This document shows, piece after piece, positions 13,103 through 24,314 of a DNA stretch of 64,000 nt. The position numbers were made by a program, and so were the translations under genes. Numbering within the stretch: the stretch's first letter is position 1; every line of letters starts with the position of its first letter. The DNA comes from Akanthomyces muscarius (taxonomy: Eukaryota; Ascomycota; Sordariomycetes; Hypocreales; Cordycipitaceae), in NCBI RefSeq assembly GCF_028009165.1, contig NC_079241.1:4712001-4776000 (forward strand). The letters run 5' to 3'. The notes under the pieces are model-generated. The model did no database searches. It was not told where the DNA came from and saw nothing but the letters and a program-made list of their open reading frames with translations.

Positions 13103-16100
13103 GGTGAGATGTGCGCGAGGCAGGGGTCGACCAGCAGAGTACGTCACACAGAATGACAGGTCGATACTATCAGGCGAGTAATTGCAGAGATGATATGAAG
13201 CCGAGCCGAGTCGTCGAAAAATCTCCCTTCACCCACTCAATTTTCCCCACCTCGAATATTTTCCAGATTTAGAAGCCGTGCCGCCGAACGGCCGCCCGCA
13301 GCACGATGGTTTTAATCTAAAAATATCTAATCAGCGAATAGGGGCGTCTACATGCGGATATGTAATTTCTACAATGCTCTGGAGCCAGTCACGGTCAGAT
13401 GCACGATATTTGAAAACATAATCGTCTAGCAAAAGGCAAAATGTAAGGTGCGGGGTGTCGAGCTAATGCCGTTTTGAAGCGCTTTAATGGACTCAGAATA
13501 GCACAGACGTGAAACATCCTAATCGCAGGAACGAAGGCATATGAAAGAGCCAAAAGAGCTTGTTACAGCTCTCAGGTACCAGGCATCAAGCGATGAGCCG
13601 CGCAAGCTAACGAATGGGCTGGGAGGTCGGAATGCTGGATGCATTAAGCGAGTGACTGAGAGGAAAGGTCAGTTCCACTGCTCCTGGACTACGACCTTAA
13701 GATGCCCACTTCATCCATCGACTACGGGTGGTATCTCGAGCATTGTGGTGGCGGCGCGATATCCGACCTTCCCAACGACGCAGCTGGGGTAGGAGAGCGG
13801 CGATCCAGATGCTGTACAAAGGTGGGATGCATGTACCTAGAGTCATGGAAGAATAGCCATTGGCCAGGTCACCCCCGTTTTCACCAAGAACTATCAATCA
13901 CTTGACGCTGGCGGCTCACACAAACTCCGCCGTGCAGCGCTGGCAAAGGCCGCTAACACACCGCCAGCATAGACGGCAGCTGGTCCGAGGGGTATCATCG
14001 CACCATCAATTAGCTCGAAGCAAGATGCAGCGCTGCAGCGTCCGTCGCATTTGCAAAACAAGACCAGATCAAACCTCCGCTGTATGAGGCCAGGGTGCCA
14101 TTATTAACATGGGACGTGATGCTGCGCAGGGGCTCAGATGTGGGAGCTGTTGCGCCAAGTTTACCCCGCCTTGTAGATCGGTGACTTGATCGAGTCTTTC
14201 CAATTGCACCACGCCAGCCGTCAATTTGGTTTGCTTTTTTCTTCGTTCGTCCTTTTATACATGGTTCTTCGGTTTGTAATCTACTAGGCAAGGCCCCCCC
14301 CATACCACGTACAGTTGAATTGTTGAGCATGCGTTGTGAGGAAGAACATCGAGAAATCGCATGCGATACCATGACACATCTTGTGGGAGCTGCGTGGAGA
14401 TGGTCCTGATGTGCATCGGCAATCCACCAACAAAGTTTCTGTAGTTGGAATGGATTGACGGCACGAAAGTGGGATAGGGGCTAGTTTGGAGATCGATGAT
14501 TGGAGAAGAAAGAGTGAAAGTATTGCATAAAGCGCTGTTTTTTAGATGGATGACGAATAGATGCACTGTTTCGCATGAGGCTGATCAATGTGCGGCTGAG
14601 AGGCTGTCAATCCTGTTTGGGAGGCGTTGCAGACGAAAAGTCCGAGAAGAAACCCAACACCATCACGGCTATTGTGACATCAGGTTGCCGTATTTTCCGT
14701 CCAGAGGGCGAGCTGGGCACGTCAGAACAAGTCGGGGCCGCCTCATCTGCCAAAAGTCGCCTCGCTGGGGTTATCAGCTGAGGCGCGCCCATTTGCCCGC
14801 GCAAGCCTCGTGTGTTCAATAATCAATAGTCGTGGCGGTGGAGCATGGCACACGCCACGGTGATTTTGATACAGCAGGGGCCAACCAAGTTCAAGACTGG
14901 TTCTCAGAGTGGTTGGTTACGAGAGGACGCCGTTTTTTTTGTGAAAAGTCGCTTTTTCCCCCCTCGTCTGCAAGCACCAACTCTACCAGTAGTGACGTGG
15001 TGGGAGTCGTCATCCAGCCCCGGCCCATTTGAGGCTGAAACGGCAGAAGCGCACGGCACGACGGGCAGACAGGGACAACGGCAGATTGATCATGATACAA
15101 GTCGCAATGCCTAGATGACAGCTTGGTGAAACTCGCCAGCATGTTTTCGTCCTCCGTTTTTTTCTCGTGCTTTGCTTGAGAACGCCACCTGTTTAGTATC
15201 ATTGCCGGTCAGTCGGCGGCCTTCTGCCAAGCGCACCTATTTATGACAGCGAAGCAGGCTAGAGCTGCACGATTGATCGCGTGCTTGTAATTTGCTCGGT
15301 TGGCCTGGCGTGCTGGAAGCGGGATGCGACGCTGCACTAATTTTTTCGGTTTTTGGTAGGCGGACATTTGACAAGGGTCTGGACTCTTCTACCTCGCGTG
15401 GCCGGGTCAACCAACTGGAAAGAGGAGCAAGCCACCAGCTCTTCCAGCGGCGGCGGCGGCGGGGAGGAGGTTGTGCGCCGCTAGCAGGGGAAGCTAACTA
15501 GTTACTTTGTTAGAGCGGATAGTCTGATGTAGGACGTTGAGTTGAAACTTGAGGGAGGTGACCGGGGCGAGGCTAGAGCGGGTCGATGGTTATTTCAGTC
15601 CGACATCTTTTTACTGGGTAGCTGCTTTGAGGTGGTTTCCACCGAGCAGCGCAAGAATCGAGGAGCTCTGTCGTGTTTGCTACTTGTCGAGAATTCTGTT
15701 CCGTGGGCTGCTGTGCCTGAACTCACGAGTCAGAGGTTGCTGATACATCACAAAGGACACGGAACGGCGAGGCTGCGGGAGCGCCCAGCGAGGACAAGGG
15801 ACATGGTTCGAGAAGGCGCTTGGCTGGGATGGAGTTGAGGTTCTTCGAAGACGCTGTGGAGACCAACGACAATGATGGCTTTTTTCTTCATTTACCAGTA
15901 CGAAGGCGGCTTTTGTGTGCTGAGCAGGTAATAGTTGCTGAGTAAATTCCCGAGGCCGAATCCCAGCACTTGATAGCAAGATGTGGCGGGGCTAGAATGC
16001 AGCCTGGTGGCGCGGACCAGCATTGACAGCACAGTTAGTGGGCAGGTGCTTGGTTAGCTGCAGCTGCAGAGTTGAAGCATAAATTTTGATTCGCCTTTGG

Positions 16101-18015
16101 CGGTCGTGTGATTATGCGAGAGGCGAGAAGGATGAGCTTGTTTTGCCATGGCTAGTACCTGCAAACGCGGGGTCGGTGGCCGAGGGGATGTGAGCATGCA
16201 CATCATAGCGGTCGTGTCAAGTAAACGCAAGCACGGAGAACCGCATATCTTTTGAGAAAGATCCTGCGCAGGAGGAAAAGCGAAGGTCAACCGAGAGTTT
16301 TTGGCCGCAGCGATCGTCGAGAGAGTTTGATCGGCGCCAACGCAAGCAAGCGGGCGACGAGCTGGTTGGCTTAGCCGGGACGGTGAGGGGGAGACGCGCG
16401 GGATGCCCTGTGAGCACTAGTGGTGCGCCGGAGCACATGCTACTCTTGGGCTTTCTGTCATGCTGTATCTGTAGCGCAAGACGATCCGTAGATAGCACGT
16501 AGAACAGTTATGTTGGTTATCAAGCGATGGTGTGTGAATGGACGATGCGGATGCATGTGTACGTGTAGCTTGCTCGAAGAGGTCTGCCGGGCGAGTAATG
16601 ACAGCCAACGGATAAGCTAGCAGCAGCCACCAGCGATGTAGGGTGTAACGTACACACACACACACACACACACACATGCAACTCGGCGGTGATATCAGAT
16701 ACTGGTACTCGGTGCTTGTTCTATCTGTGTGATGTCAGAATGCAGCAGAGGTGCATGTAGTTGCTGGTGTGCACTTGTCTCTACCAAAGCGTAATGCTGA
16801 TATCTTTGCCGCAAATCATGCTGCAGTAGGAAATCCAAGGCCAACCCACGTCTTGCCGTGCCCCGGCCGCCACTGAAGCCCTCCACTGAAAGCCCACCGT
16901 AGTGACGCCACCAGAGCCTGTCAGTCTGCTCCATACTGGGCCGCGAAATAAGGGGACCTCCGGAATGGCACAGTGGATAACTAGGATTTTTCATTTTGGT
17001 TTATTTTATTTTTAATATCCTCCTGTTGTTAGCGTGCAAAAAGAAACGACGGCCCAACTAACAAGCCACCTGCTCCGTGCTGTGCATCATCAACCGGACC
17101 AACCAGGGCGGCTGGTTGGTCAACGCCCGAGCAACGGCCGCCACTCGTAAGAAACGAACGCTTTTTTATGTTCTGACTTCTCAGCGTTATTAATGTGAGT
17201 ATGGAGCATTTTGTGTGCATTGCTTGCGTGTCTTGAAAGGGCTCGACATGTCCTCTTCTGCCGCACCCGGGCTTCCTGCACCGTGCCAGCACTGTGCACC
17301 GCAGCAACAGTCTTGACCAATGCAAAGCCTATCCCTTTTTCCTTTTTTTCTTTTTTTTCCTTCCCCTGAAGGAAGCTGCATCTCGGCCAAATCTCCAGAT
17401 CTTCTCTCGGCCGTGCCTCCATCTGGCTTGTTGCACCGTCAGCTAAGACACGTCCCCTGCCGTCTTATGGGTCGTCTGCTCCCCTCCCGTTGGACGTTGG
17501 CCCAGCCTACCAGTACCTACCTACCTACTTAGCCTGTGATTGCACTAGGAAAACAGCTGTACCAAGTACCAACCACACCACACCACCAGCTTTTTTTTTC
17601 TCTTCTTCTTCGCCCACCACCCAACCGCACACTTCCGACCAACCATCCCTCTCAAACATTCTTGGGCCTTGCTTTTTTTTTCTTCTTCTCTTTTCTTCAC
17701 TTCAACGACCCTAATTCTATCGATACCCTTTATTGCACTGCTATCGGTGAAAACCTACACTGTTGGACTTGTTGCCCCGAGTCCCCCTGCTACTACTGCT
17801 GCTCGCCTCGTGCAGATTATGATACCCTTGTTTCGAATCGCTACAGACAAAACGGACACCTCCCGTCTCGCTTCTGCCTTCACCTTGGAACCCTGGCAAT
17901 AACAACAACAAACATATATTCACTTTTATTTATACCCCATCTTTTCTACATCTCGCTTCCTCTTGTTGTCCGATTTCCCATCTACCCCATTCCCCCACAG
18001 CCATACACGCCCAAC
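13103..18015. other. Long gene-poor region with AC microsatellite
   Basis: About 4.9 kb without a recognisable gene. Open frames are short and lack family features. A CGG run lies near 15447. From about 17.3 kb onwards the plus strand is strongly CT-rich (17320-17700), with CTACCTACCTACTT just before it; this looks like the promoter and a long 5' leader of the GNAT gene. The frame upstream of 18016 is open as far as 17536 but reads like translated leader. Confidence 0.5.
16652..16675. repeat. AC dinucleotide microsatellite
   Basis: Twelve AC units in the gene-poor region, with no coding frame across it. Confidence 0.9.
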
Positions 18016-19137
18016 ATGGAAGACAGAGGGACCCCAAGGGTCCGCGAGCTCGACCTGCGCGAATGCAAAGTCAGCTCTACTGTTGACAATATCAACGTTG
18101 TGAGAGGTCTTAAGTGCAGTGCCGGTAAGTTTCTACAGGCTATATACTTCAACCGAGCTCGACAGCGGTCCGCCTCCCTCCAACAGTCGACTAACAGCGC
18201 CCTAGCCTTCTTCACTTTCCTACGAGCCAACCTCGCCCTGAGCTCCTCCATGATTGCCTCGCCTGCGAGCACACCTCAGCTTGACCCGTTCAGTCCTCCC
18301 GCAAGCTCGAATCCTCTCGAAGTCACAGCTCCAGCACCGGCCGCTGCTCCAACCACGATACCCTCCAAGCCAGCGTCGAGCTCCAGCGGTGCTGCGCTCG
18401 AGCTCGTGCCCCTCGAAGACATTCCCGAGCTGTCACTCGACCCTCTCCGGACCGAAGACGAGCAAAAGGAAGGCCTCAAGCTCCTCGCCGACACCGTGGC
18501 CGGCATGCGCACGCCCGCCACCGTCACCGTCATGTCCCACCCGAGCTGCCTCGTGCCCTTTACCACCTTTCTCTCCATCATCTACTACACGCGCTACACC
18601 ATCCCGGGCCACTTCAAGGTCACCGCCTGCTGCACGTACGGTTCCGTCATTGTCTACATCTTTCTAATATGGTGCATGGCCCGGCCCTACAAGACGTTTG
18701 CCAAGGACATCAACCGCGCCTGGCTGGACGAGGAGGGGCCCAACCGCGACATCATGGTCGGCGCCCGCGGCAAGGACAACAAGCTCGCCGGCGTCCTCGT
18801 CCTGCGCCTCAGCCCCAAACTCGTGCCCACCGGGGGGCGCCGCCGCACCCGCAGCCTGTCCTTCAAGGGCGGTCGGGGTCTCATTCGGGCCTGGGCGGTC
18901 CGCCGCAAGTGCCGCGGCCGCGGCGTCGGCAAGGAGCTGCTCCAGGAGGCGGTGCGCATCACCAGGGAGCGCTGCGGCAAAGATGCCGATGTTGGCTTCG
19001 TGCAGGACCACGCCCACAGCCGGCTGATCTTCCACAACATGTTCAACGGCTTCTTCCACAAGGTCGAGATTGGCGCCGACAAGGCGCTGCGTGCGGCGGT
19101 CAGTGAATGGTCCGTGACGAAGAAGAAGAGGAAATGA
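18016..19137 (+). CDS. GNAT-family N-acetyltransferase with an internal membrane hairpin
   Basis: Proposed model: start 18016, intron 18125-18205 (GTAAGT donor, GACTAAC branch site, CCCTAG acceptor, phase 1), end 19137. The intron is 81 nt, a multiple of three and free of in-frame stops, so a retained form is also translatable. An alternative start at 18250 (MIASPASTP) would give 295 residues and put the intron in the 5' leader. Features in order: Pro/Ala/Ser-rich N-terminal region; a two-pass hydrophobic segment (FTTFLSIIYYTRY and VTACCTYGSVIVYIFLIWCM); then an acetyl-CoA-binding GNAT core with CRGRGVGKELL, matching the R/Q-x-x-G-x-G/A motif A; and a basic C-terminus KKKRK. The acetylated substrate is unknown. 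Membrane location is inferred. Confidence 0.8.
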   Translation: MEDRGTPRVRELDLRECKVSSTVDNINVVRGLKCSAGKFLQAIYFNRARQRSASLQQSTNSALAFFTFLRANLALSSSMIASPASTPQLDPFSPPASSNPLEVTAPAPAAAPTTIPSKPASSSSGAALELVPLEDIPELSLDPLRTEDEQKEGLKLLADTVAGMRTPATVTVMSHPSCLVPFTTFLSIIYYTRYTIPGHFKVTACCTYGSVIVYIFLIWCMARPYKTFAKDINRAWLDEEGPNRDIMVGARGKDNKLAGVLVLRLSPKLVPTGGRRRTRSLSFKGGRGLIRAWAVRRKCRGRGVGKELLQEAVRITRERCGKDADVGFVQDHAHSRLIFHNMFNGFFHKVEIGADKALRAAVSEWSVTKKKRK

Positions 19138-19548
19138 ACGACGACACACATTTTGGATATGGATTTACTTGTTTATATGTGGACACATATATTGTCTTGG
19201 ATACTGCATGATACCCAGCATAGCATGAATTGAGCTTGCCTTTCTCTATTTACTTTTGACCAACGCAATGTGGATGGGAAGGTGCTGTATTCCTATATCG
19301 TGTACCTTCTTTGGTAGTATTGTGCTATGCAAGTGACAACGTGTAGCATCTGAAGCCAGTATTATACGCAACAGGTCGTTGCTGCAAAAGTCTCGAGCGG
19401 GTAAAAATGCAAAACACTGCCAATGTTTCTGACCTCATTCCTATCCAGCCAGCCGACTTCTCTTGCAATCTTTAAAATGTAACACTTTGTGCGCAAACAG
19501 TCGGGGTATCTTTTATTCTCTCACAGTTCGCAAACAGTCCGACTTCTT
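19138..19548. other. Convergent intergenic region (GNAT and H4 variant)
   Basis: 411 bp between two convergent genes, AT-rich, containing both 3' flanks. No coding content or defined terminator was recognised. Confidence 0.6.
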
Positions 19549-20327
19549 CTAGTGCCTCAGCACAATCTGCTTGTGGCGGCGGTGAGCCTTGTCCACAACC
19601 AGGTGGCCCATCGCGGGGTCAAATCCGTACAACGTTCTGCCCATCTTTTGTAGGGCATAGAGAACCTGTGGCCAGAATCACGTTAGTCAAAGGTTCATTC
19701 GCATGGAAAGCGTCTTGGGGAACTCGTGCGTCTTGCGTGGTGACAGTTTTTGCCTTTCTGTGATCGACATAGATGCAGCAAATCTTCAGGATCTGGTATT
19801 TGAAGATTGTCAGTAACGTTTCAAGTATCATTCTTTCCATTCTGATTCTCGTGTACCTCGGTCAGATGATCGTTCAAGACCTTGCGAGTCTCTTCGTAAA
19901 TAGTGGCCGACATCCTTTTGACACCACCACGGCGAGCGAGACGTCTAAAGTACGCAAAGGTTAGCAACATTTCATATATCGTGTTGGCATGCCAATCGTC
20001 AAACGTACCGAATCGCAGGCCGAGCTATAGTAAAGAGCCATTGTTAGAGCCACAGAGCCTCGGAAGATGAATCTTAGATAGGTACCACATACTGACCCCG
20101 TAAACTGCATCTTTGACGATCTTTCTATAAAGTAGTTCCAAATTAGCAGCGTGTTGAAAACTCACGAACGCTTCCAATAACCTACCGCGAGCGTTGGGCT
20201 CCAATGGTCTTGCCAGCAACTCCCTTTCTCAGTTGCTGGGGGCCACCACGAGCCGTTTGTTGAGCAAAGATTTTATCATCGTGACTCGTTGCTCTTTTTG
20301 AATGTTTTCTTGTTGCTTCGTAGGTGA
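19549..20327 (-). CDS. Divergent histone H4 variant (H4-like), first exon unresolved
   Basis: Exons in transcript order: up to 20186 (5' end uncertain), 20093-20124, 20009-20024 (16 nt), 19857-19944, 19730-19792, 19549-19665. Introns are 61, 68, 64, 64 and 64 nt. Spliced, the product follows the H4 histone fold: KIVKDAVYGVTRPAIRRLAR, RGGVKRMSATIYEETRKVL, HLTEILKICC, YVDHRKAKTVTTQDVLYALQ and KMGRTLYGFD line up with the alpha1-alpha3 helices of canonical H4. Differences are a replaced N-terminal tail, many substitutions in the fold, and a C-terminal extension of about 22 residues after YGF. Five introns inside the fold region exclude a simple replication-dependent H4 copy. The intron before the last exon starts with GC. 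No in-frame ATG exists in the first visible exon, whose frame is open upstream to about 20448; a CAG acceptor lies at 20328. Related H4 variants are known in Neurospora; function unknown. Confidence 0.8.
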
Positions 20328-21235
20328 CTGAGAGCTCGGAGTTCCAACAAAATGCAGCGCTAGAGGGTTCGAGCTCGAGATGATGGTGGGTGGGTATGGA
20401 AGCTATCGTCAACAAAATGAGGAACAGAGTCGAAGCCGCGCGCTCCTTTCAAGGTGTCTTTGAGGCAGAAGAGTGTGCCGCGATGCAGATTCGTATTTCA
20501 AAGATGCTGAGAATTAAATAAATCAAACAGATATCATGCACAAGAGAAAGGGACTGGCAAAGTTTCCACGTGATGGCGCGAGTGAATGTGTAGACATCTG
20601 AATCGCAAGTGAGCACGGCCTCACATCAGTGCAAAGCTGGACTGCTGCCTGATTCTTTGTGACGTGGCATCAAATCATGTCAGAGCTTTTCAGATTATAA
20701 CGTGGATAGTCGTATCTATTGCGTACACTGTGGGCAAATACCCAGCACTCTTTGAAGTGGTTTGGAGTCTTCCCGATCTCGTCATCATAGTCCGTTCCGA
20801 ATCATGTTTTAAAAACAAGAAAATGAGAAACACAGCAAAATCCCTGCAATCCTTACTCCGTTTTGTTTGCCTGTAATCCATGTCAAGTGAGCCTCGCCGA
20901 GCCCTTGTTGACTTTTTATCCGCCCGTCGGTTTGGTTGTCATCTCCCGTCATGACAAGTCCGTCATCATGGTATATACTACTCCCCCTTCCCTGACGCCA
21001 AAGAATCCCGCACATTTTCGCTATATTAGAACACTGGCCTTGTGAGAGAAACAAATGCAGTTCCGCAAGGCCATAGAAAGAAAGAAAAGCAAGAGCACTA
21101 GTAAAACAGTAGAGGCGCTGATGTAGCCCGGCCCCAGAATACAGACTTGAGCATCTGCCAGAGGTATGATAGACTGCCGTCTGAGAGAGACATATGGTCG
21201 CAGAGTAGAGTGATGTATGAAAGTGTTGAATATAC
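20328..21235. other. Region upstream of the H4 variant and 3' flank of areB
   Basis: About 0.9 kb. It may contain an undetected 5' exon of the H4 variant. Short open frames here have no family resemblance. Confidence 0.45.
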
Positions 21236-23135
21236 TCATGCGGAAGCCTCGAGAGCCTCAACAGCCCCAGGCGCGGGCGCATGCTCCTCGGTTGTCTCCC
21301 CGAGAGCCTCTGTGGTAGGCTCTTCAGCATTTTCGGGGATAAATTCCTCCGTAGCGTCACTTGTAGGTTCTGCAGCGGCTGATTCCACGCGAGACTTCTT
21401 AGTTGGACGCTCTGCCTCTTCGCCAGCTGCTTCCTTGGCGGCCTTGAGCTCCAGCTCCATTTCGTCTAAGCGACGCTTCAAGTTGTTTTCGCGTCTATGA
21501 CTGTCTTCCAACTGGTCGCGAAGCTGCCCTTCGCTAAATTGAGTGTTTTCCAGTAGCGTGCGCAGTTGGCTCTGCTCAGCTCCGGCCAGCTCTTGTCCAT
21601 GTCTGGCGGCAGCCTCTTGTTGTTCCAGCTGGCTTAGTCGGCCGCGGAAGAGCTCGTTGATCACTTCCAGCTCGCTGACACGGGTCTTGAGGCTTGAATT
21701 GTGCGCAATGAGTTGCTCTTGCGTTTGAGGTCCGTCAGAACCACGGTCTCCGCTCAGCGGCGACCCATTGTGAGCGTCACCGTTGTAACCAGAAACAGCC
21801 TGCTGGTATGTCGCATCATCCACCATGAACGACGATAGGGAGTTGTTGTACATCGAGGGGGTGCCATTACGCGAAAGCGCTGAGTCGAGTCCGTCGGTTC
21901 CGTTGGCCTTGGAGCGGCGCATAGCCTCGGCGGCTTGGGCTGCGGCATGCTCAGCACCATTCGCATCGCCAACCATTCCGAAGCCTTGGGCTTGATGCTA
22001 GAAGAATTCATTAGTATTCACGTCGCCGGCGCATCGTGATTAGATCGGCGCATACCTTTTTCTTTGATACCAAATCAGGGCGCATAGTCTTTACGCGATT
22101 ACGGCTCTTAATAACATCTGTCTTCAAAGAGGCAGGGCGCGGGCGGCCATGTAGCTTGAGAAAGAGACCACATGCGTTGCATAGGACAGAGCCAAACTCG
22201 TCGCGACGCCATAAAGGCGTACGTGAGGTGCCGCAGTTTTGGCACGTAGGCTGCGAGGAAGCGTTAGTTGCCATCATTGTGCCGGTTTGTATCTGCGATT
22301 CTGGTGTCGCGATAGGAGCAGGCAGGCCCGATATAGTATGTTGATATACTATCAGGACCACGATAAGGCAGGCTGGATAAAAAAGTTGTCTCTTGCGTTG
22401 TCACTGATAAGCCAGATAACCAGAAAAAAATTTGATCCACCATCGGGTCGACGTGGTTTATCTGGCTCAAAATGGACTAGGGCAAGCTGTTATCAGTCCC
22501 TTCGCGGCCTAGCGCGAGAACAGGACGGGATTGATGCACGTGATTGCGCCTTATCCAGGGAGAGAACCATCAGCAGTCTCCATTGAGACGCCGCTGATTG
22601 GCCCAGCAGGGGTGCAAGTTTTTTGGGCTCTCGGGAACGCGATAGCGATAAAGGGGATAGGCGTGTGGTTTGCAGGGGATGCGACGAGACAGATAGCAAC
22701 GGGAATAAAGCGTATCAGATGTAATAAATGAAAGATAGACTTACCATACCTCCCGGTCCGCCACTAGTAGCGGCGGGAGAGCCCTCCATGTGCATGGCCG
22801 GCGGAGGCTGGGGCATTGAAGTATCTCTATAGATAAAGAGTCAGCGCACTTGCAATCGCACAGTGTTATCGCAAAGAGTGACATGCGATGCTGACCGTCG
22901 GGACAGATAGCCAGCATTGTCAACCCCAGCTCCGTAGCCCAATCGATAGACGGGGCCAAACATACCTTGATACTGGGGAAGATGCCGCAGTGCCGTTGGC
23001 ATGGCTTGTGGCCAGCGACGCGATGTTGGAAAAGGTCTGCTGAGCTAAGGATGTTGACTCTGGAGTAGACGTCGAGCTGGGTCGCGATACACCGTCTGCC
23101 GCAGTCGCTGGGAAGGTTTGCGCATCAGCCTCCAT
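21236..23135 (-). CDS. areB: GATA transcription factor, AreB/ASD-4 type (nitrogen regulator with C-terminal zipper)
   Basis: Four exons: 22966-23135, 22745-22826, 22056-22292 and 21236-21997, with introns of 139, 452 and 58 nt; 416 residues. The single GATA finger (about residues 101-125) is C-x2-C-x17-C-x2-[19 protein letters not shown] followed by CNACG, then the basic tail [20 protein letters not shown] that marks the AreB/NreB/ASD-4 group. The C-terminal half has a long coiled coil ([20 protein letters not shown] and following heptads) expected to mediate dimerisation, and an acidic end. AreB is a nuclear repressor-type partner of AreA in nitrogen metabolite control. In Aspergillus nidulans the gene makes several proteins from different starts; here MMATNASSQ at the start of the finger exon could serve as an internal start. 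The 452-nt intron has an unusual density of GATA motifs. Confidence 0.93.
22293..22744. promoter_or_regulatory. GATA-motif-rich long intron of areB, possible internal promoter/autoregulatory region
   Basis: The intron between the second exon and the GATA-finger exon holds 17 GATA cores counted on both strands, at 22311, 22330, 22343, 22350, 22362, 22376, 22406, 22415, 22459, 22491, 22552, 22641, 22647, 22656, 22692, 22713 and 22734. About 3.5 would be expected in random sequence of equal base composition. Some are GATAAG, the preferred core. This fits regulation by GATA factors of the gene itself, inferred from motif density. Confidence 0.5.
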
Positions 23136-24314
23136 TGTGTCGTTCTTTGGGCAGGTAGCTGGGTGGGCGCAAGCCACTGTCTCGATGATCGGCCGCGTAG
23201 TCACTTGGACAGCCAGCCGAGCTGCAACAAGCGTCTTGGAGATATGGCGATGTTTTCGCGATGGTCGGATTATTTATCGAATGAGTAGCACGGCGAAACG
23301 TTCGGGTGCGTTTTCCCAGGCCGTGTCGAGGAATGGCTTTCGCGCAGGTCGCTGTCGCAATGCAGTGAGAGAACGAAAACAGGGATGCGATGCAAGTCGA
23401 GGGACCACGGGGTGGACAGAGGCATTAGATAGTCGCGAAATCGATTGGAACCTCGTAAAGCGGCGTGTTCGAGGTAGATGGGGGAGAACGGAGGCTAGTG
23501 AAAAAAAGAGCTCAGGACTCAAGGGGAAAAGGCGGTGATACGACAAGCAAGCGCGCAAGGGTAAATCTTTGCATGGGCGGAAGCATGAGGTGGCAGCCGA
23601 GAATTGGCTTGGGCAGATGGACTTGTGAAATGGCAGTGGTTGAACCAAAGCGCCGCATCGCGCGCCTCATTGGGTGGCGCGCCAGCCACTGGGTCGTGGG
23701 GCTAATTACAGAAGCCCGGCCTACCCTGGAGCAGCACGCCGATTTTATGAAGGTTAGTTGACGTGGTAATCGGAAGCGCATGAGTTTCGAGTCCGTAACG
23801 TTTTCGGTATATTCACCAGCTGTCAATTGCAATCGATAACTTTCCCAGTCTCGAGGTTGCCGTGACGCTCGTCTGAGCCACGACTCGTTTTGAAGATGCC
23901 TTCGGATGCACCACCTTGGATGACAGCTCCGCTACGTCACTCCTGCGTACGTTAAAGCAGGCAGCTTCGGCAGCACGCGCAGAGCAACAAAACTGTCCCC
24001 AAGTTATCCCACTAGAAGTTCCAAATCGAAAAATAACAACATTTCTTCATTCCCATTCCCAAAACTCAAATCCCACGCTTCCGCTGGACCTAGAGCTTGC
24101 CATCGCGCCCAAAACCGCCACCCCACCACACCCACTCTTCCTGGGCTGCCCCTCTGCCAGCTGCAGCGGTGTGAAAGTAAGTACAGCGGCTACTACCGAC
24201 TGGGTCGATCTAGATTTGACAGAAAGATCCTTTCTTCCTTTCTTCAACTCCTTCCTTTGCTCTACGCGCTCCAACTCCCTACTCTCCCTTTTTGCCCCAT
24301 CCTACAACACAACC
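23136..24314. other. Divergent promoter region areB / Svf1
   Basis: 1.18 kb between two start codons on opposite strands. Plus-strand sequence close to 24315 is CT-rich (24140-24310), which fits the Svf1 leader. Open frames in it are short and not family-like. Confidence 0.6.
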
